Source of the DNA: Homalodisca vitripennis
Lineage: Eukaryota > Arthropoda > Insecta > Hemiptera > Cicadellidae
DNA: 64,000 nucleotides
Assembly: GCF_021130785.1 (NCBI RefSeq)
Contig: NC_060210.1
Location: forward strand, 187,186,501 to 187,250,500
Direction: 5' to 3'
In this document: positions 56,990 to 64,000 of the stretch, piece by piece
Numbering within the stretch: position 1 is the first letter of the stretch
Layout of the letters: the number at the start of each line of letters is the position of its first letter
Made by a program: the position numbers and the translations under genes
Notes under the pieces: model-generated
Databases searched by the model: none
What the model was told of the DNA's origin: nothing
The model's input: only the letters and a program-made list of their open reading frames with translations

Positions 56990-57187
56990 TATCAGTACCA
57001 TATGTCTTGTATTGTATCGACGCTCATTATTATCATGTTTGATAAGATCCTGGCATAATTCAGTGGCCCATGAGGACTTTTGAAGGTTAGAGGGGCATCT
57101 GTATCTCCTTAAAAAAATAAACGTAAAGACCAACCTCAATATGATGTCAAGTAAACAGAACATAATCTGCTCAATCCGTTTACTCAT
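56990..57187 (-). mobile_element. Possible non-LTR retrotransposon fragment
   Basis: Minus-strand frame with SSWATELCQDLIKHDNN then ERRYNTRHMVLI. An H..YNTR-type motif occurs shortly before the C-terminal part of many CR1/Jockey polymerases. Only this hint supports the call. Confidence 0.25.
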
Positions 57188-57189
57188 TT

Positions 57190-58795
57190 TTGCAATAACA
57201 AAGCATAGATGATAACGAATTGAGGTTGCATCAGCGCGTTTAAAACTAAATGATAATAAGTGGTGATAGATAATTTAAAAAAAAATATCCTTATCAATGC
57301 TAATCTAAGCTTTTATTTTAAATTCGGGAATTAAGGTCAAGTAATTGAAGATGTGTTCCCGTTTTGTCGCGCATGATAGTTGTTTTTCTTGAAATGACTT
57401 GTGTTATATCAGAAAACACCTCATTTCATGGTAGGTTGCTGGATAAACAATATTTTTTTAATGGTTTATATTTATACATCATGTTTTAAAAATACTCAAA
57501 TAATGATTAAGTTATTTTTGAGTCTGCATTAGAAAAAGTTATTATTTTCGTACCTTGACTGCCTGTATGGAGTTTATTCGGATTTGTTATTTATTTATTT
57601 TCTGTTGAGGAATTCAGATTACTATATTCGCTCTTAAACTGCTTGTTATCAGAGCTATCCTTCTCTTCAAGCGACTGACCATAATGTATTTTATTACTGT
57701 ATGGGTAGGTTTCTAGGTATTAAAGTTTTGAGACACTTTATATCTCTCATACTGATTTGGTGGGAAATCTGGGGCTCGGTTTTACGTTGTATCCAGCTTT
57801 TTATTGGAAAATCTGTTATTTTAACATTAATAATTAGGCTGAATAATTCAAACTAATTTTAATTCCCGAGCAGCAGATGAAAGACTGAAGGTATTATTAC
57901 ATGGTAACATTAGTATAATTCGAGCAACATATTTACAAACTATAAGATAGTAATAGTTTTCATATTTTATTACTGATCCTAACATAATGTGTGTTTGAAC
58001 GCAATAATCTCTTTCAAACGCAATCTGAAAACCGCTGAAGGTTGTGCTGTACCTGACAATGTAAACTCTATTGGACAGAAAAGTATTTAGGTTTTACTAT
58101 CGACGTTGTCTGTCTCTGACAGTCTATTTATCATCTCGTACCTGAAGATGACAAACTTCGTATTACTATTTAACTGTCATTCTTATTTGGCTGACAGGAT
58201 TTGTAGAGCTGTTTTAATAAGGTATATTTAAAAATTGATATTTAATTTCTTTAATATAGAAATAAAATTCACAATTTAGTTTACATTCTAACAGATTGTT
58301 TGTATATACTTTACAACTGTAAACGTCTGTACACAATTACTTGCTTAATAAAGTTGCATAGTACCTAAATTAAAGGGAAACATTATTACTATAAAATATT
58401 TTGGATATCAAATATTCATAATTTGTTATTTAATAAGTTTACGCCTTATTACTGTACCGTTTTACTGGCACATGAGGGGTTAGCTTTGAAATTTTAACTT
58501 TTGTGAAGGTTCAAAAATGAAAGGAAAATCTTCTGAAATAAATAAAGTTCAAACTAAAATAAAACTTCTTCTTGAAAATAATTACTGGATTTAAAAATAA
58601 AATAAAAACATCTTTATGACTTTTAAATTCAAACTTGTAATATATTCGTCACTCAAAAATGTACAAAGTTATTACAGCTTGTCTTTTATTCAATTTTCAA
58701 AATTCAAAACTTTCACAGTCTAATCTGATCTGGCAATTCTTCACTTTAATTTATCTTCAAAATTCAATTTATTTTGTTACTAATTTTCTTTACTT
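57190..58795. other. AT-rich non-coding DNA
   Basis: Nothing recognised. Confidence 0.5.
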
Positions 58796-58814
58796 TACTT
58801 TAAATATTACTTCT

Positions 58815-58945
58815 TTTTAGTGTTATAGAAATAAGAATTCTTAAGTGTTGGAGGGATTAAAAATTCTTCTTTGTTAGAGAATTAAATATTCTTCTGTGTT
58901 AGAGAATAAAATAGTACTTATTTTCAGTGTTAGAGAAATAAAATT
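58815..58945. repeat. Short degenerate tandem repeat (GTTAGAGAATWAAA)
   Basis: The motif GTGTTAGAGAAT/TAAA appears four times at spacings of about 30-40 bp with variable linkers. Confidence 0.5.
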
Positions 58946-59052
58946 GCTGAAAGCATCTGTAACCAACCACAAAACTCTCTTAGTATTTTTACATAAAATT
59001 GTATATCCATGTGCTCACTGCACCAACAAGTTTTATATTGCACAGATAAAAA

Positions 59053-59470
59053 GGACAAGTTCCTAAATTCTCATTAAATTTAATTTTTACAATATTTCTT
59101 TCCCCAAAATTATTCAAAATAATTAAGAATGAATATTGACTGGACTCCAGTTTAAAAGTTCACTTACCCGCAGGCAGGTTCGATGACAATTAGCAAAAAG
59201 ATTTACTCTAAGCACTTTCAAAGACTTTACTCGTTACTATTATACTCGTTACTTCCGATCAACTGAGGACAAGTTCCTAAATTTCCCAATTAAATTTAAT
59301 TTGTTTAATATTTATTTCCCAAAATTATTCCAAAATAACTAAGAATGAATATTGACTAGACTCCAGTTAAAAGGTTCACTTACCAGCAGATTCGATGACA
59401 ATTAGCAAAAAGATTTACTCTAAGCACTATTTATTCTACTCGTTACAATCACTTCCGATGAACTGAGATG
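59053..59470. repeat. Tandem duplication of about 210 bp
   Basis: GACAAGTTCCTAAATT starts at about 59055 and again at 59268. The landmarks AAGAATGAATATTGACT, GATGACAATTAGCAAAA, GATTTACTCTAAGCAC and ACTTCCGAT-AACTGAG follow in both. The units differ by several small indels. The GC-richer sequence after the second unit (59.47-59.62 kb) has no frame. Confidence 0.75.
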
Positions 59471-59639
59471 GAGGTACGGCACGTCTACCTCACCCCACCA
59501 CTCAATTTCGTTATCAAACACTCCCATCTGCGATGCGCGCTTCGCTGATAGAAGCCTCTTTTGTACTGTCCAGTCCTTATCATTCTTCTGGGCCTAATCC
59601 TTCCACCGGTAATCCAGTTACCCCAGAATTACAATTTAA

Positions 59640-60428
59640 TACAATCGGTACCTTACTACTAACAATAAAGTAACATCTCTCATGTAGTATAGATATATTT
59701 CATTATTATAAATATATTGATAATTTTATATCTTTTGGCTTTCGAAACGCTCTTAATTAGTTAGTTGAATCCAGTGATAAGTAATTTTTTAATAATAAAC
59801 TAACTAAAAAACCCAAATTTTTATTGATGAAGCATTAGAAGAGCCCATACTTAGAGAATTGGAAAAGTTAAATTTCTGTCTGTTTGGCCACCTGAAGTCT
59901 CAAATATTAAAGGACGTATATATTTTAATCTTTTTTTGAAGTTTATTTTCCAAAGAGGTTGCAACAGAACTTAGTTACATCCCGTAAAAAGTGCAGAATG
60001 ATCAGCGAGATCTGTATAAAGCAACTACCGTTGATGAACATTCTAACAGGTTCCATTAAATTCAAAACCGGTTACAGCAGAACTTACCTTCATTTCGCGA
60101 CAGTTGCTAAAGAGTCAAAGAAGAAAAACCTATTTCACCATACCTACATCACAACAAATAAATTTCTTTCTTTTAAACATATTTTATAATATCTTAATAA
60201 AATATAATTCTAAATGGTTCCATTCTCAGTTTGTAATTAAAATTTGGTTGGTCCCATGTAAAGATTGTTAATAAATAATTTAAACAGGTATTCGTAAAAG
60301 CAATGAGAAAATTATTTACACCAAACGTCTTGTAAATCGTTTAGAAACCACGATTAGTACAAACCAGAAAACGACAGTCTGGTAAAACGAGAGATTGACC
60401 ACCTGAGAGCCTTTACGCATGAAAGGAA
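59640..60428. other. AT-rich non-coding DNA
   Basis: Nothing recognised; the open frame at 59959-60189 has no support. Confidence 0.45.
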
Positions 60429-60430
60429 GC

Positions 60431-60767
60431 AGTTTACTCAGGACGTGACTAGACTGTCAGTGGAGGTCACCGTAATACCTTTACAGTTCACACAGTTAAT
60501 GTCCCAAGACACTAAGGACTAGAAATTATTGTGTACTTCTACAGTTTACTCAGGACGTGACTAGACTGTCAGCGGAGGTCACCGTAACGCCTTTACAGTT
60601 CATACAGTTAATGTCCCGAGACACTAAGGTCTAGAAATTATTGTGTACTTCTATAGTTTACTCAGGACGTGACTAGACTGTCAGTGGAGGTCACCGTAAC
60701 GCCTTTACAGTTCACACAGTTAATGTCCCGAGACACTAAGGTCTAGAAATTATTGTATACTTCTACA
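60431..60767. repeat. 112-bp tandem repeat, three copies
   Basis: AGTTTACTCAGGACGTGACT starts at 60431, 60542 and 60655, so the period is 111-113 bp. The copies are about 95% alike by eye and end in TGTAYACTTCTA. Confidence 0.9.
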
Positions 60768-61031
60768 GGTTTCAACGATCTAAACAAAATGGTTCACAAT
60801 AGTAATTTATTCATTTTAAAATTTAAAAAAATATGGTTTAATTACTTAAACAACTAAATTCAATATTCAAGACGAGGGTTTAAAGTTTGAATCATGTAAA
60901 CTTTAGGAGCTGTTCTAGATAGTTTAAAATCTTAGTAAATAGATACTAGACTTAAGGAACACCTTTTAGGGTAGTTAGTTATTGACTATTAGCATCCAAT
61001 AAAGGATGGAGTAGTACAAGGAGTTTGACAG

Positions 61032-61133
61032 ACCCCCCCCCCCCCCACCCCCCCCCCCCCCCACCCCCCCCCCCCCCCACCCCCCCCCCCCCCCACCCCC
61101 CCCCCCCCCCACCCCCCCCCCCCCCCACCCCCA
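61032..61133. repeat. Poly(C) array with 16-bp period (C15A)n
   Basis: Single A bases interrupt poly(C) at 61047, 61063, 61079, 61095, 61111 and 61127, exactly 16 bp apart. The minus strand is almost pure G, with high G-quadruplex potential. The open frame here encodes only Gly/Trp/Val runs and is not a gene. Confidence 0.95.
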
Positions 61134-61217
61134 ATAACTGTTTCTTAAATGTACTTTTTTATTGATAATTTCCAAGGAAACAGGATTTTTCTGGTCGTTT
61201 GCCATCGTTTCAGTGAA

Positions 61218-61275
61218 ACAAGAAATCAGTAACACTACAATTCGAGATCTGCAATCTGATTTCTTCTTCAGGTAA
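61218..61275 (-). ncRNA. Degenerate hammerhead-like motif
   Basis: On the minus strand CTGAAGA is followed by GAAATC, a short loop and GATCTC (five of six pairs), then GAA where GAAA is expected. The order core-stem II-GAA fits a decayed hammerhead in the 3' region of the Penelope-like element. The copy at 56.1 kb keeps CGAAA but has a changed core. Confidence 0.35.
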
Positions 61276-61719
61276 ATAACTAACCTAACACATAATTACA
61301 AACTAGGCTAAAAGAAACACATCATACCAGAGCGTTGTGACACGCCCTAAGTCAGAAACCACAACCCCTATGTCGTGTGTCAACTTCACTAACTCTAATA
61401 CATGCACTTAATACAAAACTAAACACAACACTAATTATTAAAATTTAACTAAAGAATACAGTTCACAATACGTCTGAATTCGACGACGAGCAACCGTCTA
61501 CGGCTGACCAAAGACTAATAGCAAATTGCGATCGTGACGGCAGAAACAAGATGGCGGGCAATAAAAAGGAAAGGTGTTCATAAATTATGCCCTTTTTATT
61601 ATTGGTTCATACTAGATGAATTTCTTAAAACCATATTGTGACTCCACATTGGTTTATTATAAATATCTCATCTGGTTCATACTTTGGGTTTTATTTTTTG
61701 TTCGTTTTTTAGAATTGGT

Positions 61720-62245
61720 AACCAAAGCGGCTTAAATCTCGACTGATGGTTGACTAATAATTGGTTGGTCTGCCAGTTTAATTTGTGTTTACCTCTATTA
61801 ATTTTTCCTTTTAAAAAATTTGGTACCCCGGATTTATTATGTTGACTTCATACCAATTCATATGATGGTCTTCGGACCAACAATGGTGTGCAATTTTTTC
61901 ACTTTCTCTGTGAGACCCTTTCTTTTGTTATCTTTGTGTTCTTTTATTCTTAACGTTTAATGATCTTTTGTCTCGCCTATGTATTCGCTTATTGCAACTA
62001 CACATTAATACGGTAACTCCCATTTTTGGAATCCTGTGTGCCATTTTTTTGTTTTGTCTTTACGAGACTTTGTCTAATAGCAATGGTGTTGTTTTAAAAC
62101 GCGGTTCTAATGTTGTACTTTCTACCTACTCTTCTAATTTTCTCCAATAGTCCCGGCACATAAGGGATTGGACATAAACGCAATTTTATCACTATTTTGT
62201 TTTTCTGACTCAGGAATAATTCTTCTGGGTCGCTTGCACTTGCAG
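61720..62245 (-). pseudogene. Penelope-like linker and GIY-YIG endonuclease, broken
   Basis: Minus strand, first frame: SASASDPEELFLSQKNK, IVIKLRLCPIPYVPGLLE, KIRRVGRKYNIRTAF, then a stop; PYVPG..EKI.R is the Penelope linker signature. After a frame change GVTVLMCSCNKRIHRRDKRS is recognisable as the GIY...YIGxT..R core with damage. SEKIAHHCWSEDHHMNW and KLNWQTNQLLVNHQS follow in other frames as the nuclease C-terminus. Several stops and frame changes make it a clear pseudogene. It is a different family from the element at 43 kb. Confidence 0.6.
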
Positions 62246-62254
62246 ATAAAAATA

Positions 62255-64000
62255 AACTTCAAAGAAACAAATAATTTCAAAGATATATATTCTCCAAATT
62301 GAGTAATTAATTTTGTTTCAATATTTCGTCATATTATATTTCAATCATTCTAAGTATTTGGACGATTGCAATAAATTTGTTATATTCCCAAATATAGAAT
62401 TGTTATATATGACAAGAATTACTATTTAATCAATCATTGTTAAATGCGTTATAGTACAATTTTATTATGTGAGCTACATACTTAAAAATCTACTTATTGG
62501 TTGTGTACTTTTATATTTTAACGATAAAAGCAACTGTCATTAGTTATATACATGAGCAAAAATATGGTGTACTTTTTTACTAATTAGGCGAGAACTGTGT
62601 TATTTTATATTTGTAAAATTTAGATCCTTAATTTTATATTCAATCAAAATTTTTATCTTAGATGTAAAATTAATCCCTATTTTTACTACTCAAATTAACA
62701 ATTCTGGAAGACTGAAATTTAAAAATATAGTATTACTGTATGTTTTTTTTTTCTAGGAGTTTTAGATTTTATAGTAATTTATGATTATGATTGATTTGTC
62801 CATGTTAGTCTTTATTGGGATTTTAATCAATTGCATTCAAATGCCATCACTTATTATATAGTAATTGTGAAACTAAGGACTCTGAATTTAGTCTTCCTTT
62901 ATACTAAGGATTTCTCTACAATAGCTTAAATACAAATGTTACTGAAATTGTTGAGGTTATTCATTAAAATATCACGTAATATCGGAGGAAATTTCAGGAA
63001 ATATCAGAGTTATTTGTACAAAAACAGTCACAGTCTCCGTATTCAGGAGCTCGCTAATTTAAACTTAAATCTAAATTGGATCAAGAGATTGGAATATCTT
63101 TAAGTAGCCATCACTTATATTAGGTTTATTGGGACTGGCTTTTTTAAAGTATTTGCCCATGGTGATTGCTAAAGCACGCGTATTTAAAGGATATTAGTGT
63201 TGTTATTCAGATATTTTATGACTCAAGTTTTTCTAGCAGGTATTTGAAGAAAATCCAGTGATAAACAAGATATCAGAGTTGAGTATTGGCAGAGAGCTCA
63301 TCTGTCACAATATCTGTAACAGCTGCCAGACGTCACAATCACAGAGTAATCTGTCACAAAGCTCTTCTTACTCTGTTGATAAAACGATGCACTGCAACAC
63401 AAGATAGTCTTTCTGTTTTTTGTTATATTATAAAATACAAACTATATTTTACTAATTATTATAGATCGAACGAACTTTGATGTAATAATTTTTTTCGACT
63501 ATAGACAAAACCTTTCCCAGGATTTATTGCATGAATGTAGTTTAATAGTTGTTTAAATAAAGTATTCTAAAGACCTGTTTACATTTCCTTATCAGATGCA
63601 TAATTGGGTTCAATACGATGTTTAAAATACAATCCCAAAGAAGCTGAACAATGTAAAAATGGAGCTCATGTTAATTTTCTCATTGGTTCACCCCTTCTCA
63701 ACATAGCTATGTGTAAAAAGAAAGAAAGGTGTACTGGAGCTAAAACTCAACATTTGCACTCACGAGTGCATAAATATGCGCTGTCTAATATTCCTATGAT
63801 TTACCCATTTCCACACATCATATAAACAAGTTAGGGTGCACCACACTATGTAGCAGGCTTGAGTGAAATTATGTGCAAATTATTTTATTTTATTGTTGAT
63901 ATGTCCTGTTGACAGGCAAAAAACTAACAATCGCACTAAAAGGTAAATTTTATTGCCCCGTCCCCTAGAAGACATATGAGAAATGGCACATACTGGTTGA
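62255..64000. other. AT-rich non-coding DNA
   Basis: Nothing recognised. The open frames at 63286-63480 and 63604-63825 lack domain, splice or composition support. Confidence 0.45.

Larger units (their letters stand above)
61150..62250 (-). mobile_element. Second Penelope-like element remnant (3' half)
   Basis: Read on the minus strand: a reverse-transcriptase C-terminus/linker and GIY-YIG endonuclease at 62245-61720, a 3' region, a hammerhead-like motif and the terminal sequence GGAAACAGGATTTTTCTGG at about 61170. The terminal region recurs at 18.5, 24.3 and 56.1 kb, so the family is dispersed in the window. The 5' part is missing. Confidence 0.65.

Noticed and set aside
60975..61235. Gly/Trp/Val-rich 86-codon frame on the minus strand
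   Set aside because: It is the translation of the (C15A) array; residues follow the 16-bp period.
61968..62150. 60-codon plus-strand frame with a hydrophobic stretch
   Set aside because: It is antisense to the second Penelope-like frame, whose motifs fix the strand.

Overview
The window is AT-rich, intron-bearing, repeat-dense nuclear DNA from an insect. The diagnostic gene is a secreted cuticle protein (1792-2421). The mixture of DD82E mariner-type, hAT, Penelope-like, non-LTR and Helitron remnants, with long dinucleotide tracts, fits a large hemipteran-like genome. The order is an inference; the sequence does not prove it.

Layout. 1-2.5 kb: a duplicated TA/TG microsatellite block, then the last exon of a cuticle gene built from three copies of a 33-residue motif, with a poly(A) signal. 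5.6-11.6 kb and 31.1-38.8 kb: two collinear copies of a decayed gene-like segment in direct orientation. They share exon-like blocks, splice-like sites, a start codon and a near-identical TATA-containing stretch. Related fragments lie at 39.8, 47.3 and 53.0 kb. I do not recognise the protein, and most copies carry stops. 12-19 kb: mostly empty AT-rich DNA with a GC-richer island (16.26-16.64 kb), a long hairpin (17.54 kb) and a repeat-terminal fragment (18.5 kb). 19.4-24.4 kb: a transposon nest. It holds a full-length, TA-flanked DD82E (Sailor-type) mariner relative with a broken transposase, and pieces of non-LTR elements, a hAT element and a Penelope-like terminus.

25.7-26.8 kb: 14 indel-free copies of an 81-bp minisatellite. 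27.9-30.2 kb: a hAT-type end, a 569-bp inverted-repeat element and a solo right end of the DD82E element. 36.2-37.1 kb: a 261-bp tandem repeat in which each unit carries a tRNA-like gene at the tip of a 17-bp extended stem; it sits inside the second gene copy. 41.4-42.6 kb: eight copies of a 148-bp repeat running into a zinc-finger-like remnant. 43.04-44.02 kb: a truncated Penelope-like element with target-site duplication, inverted repeats and a hammerhead-ribozyme motif. 48.8-50.4 kb: a non-LTR 3' end and a Helitron 5' end. 58.8-62.3 kb: tandem duplications, a 16-bp-period poly(C) array and a second Penelope-like remnant.

Only the cuticle gene looks like an intact host gene. The rest is repeats, mobile-element debris and a decayed local gene family. 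All calls were made by eye, so exon borders outside the cuticle gene and the DD82E element are tentative.
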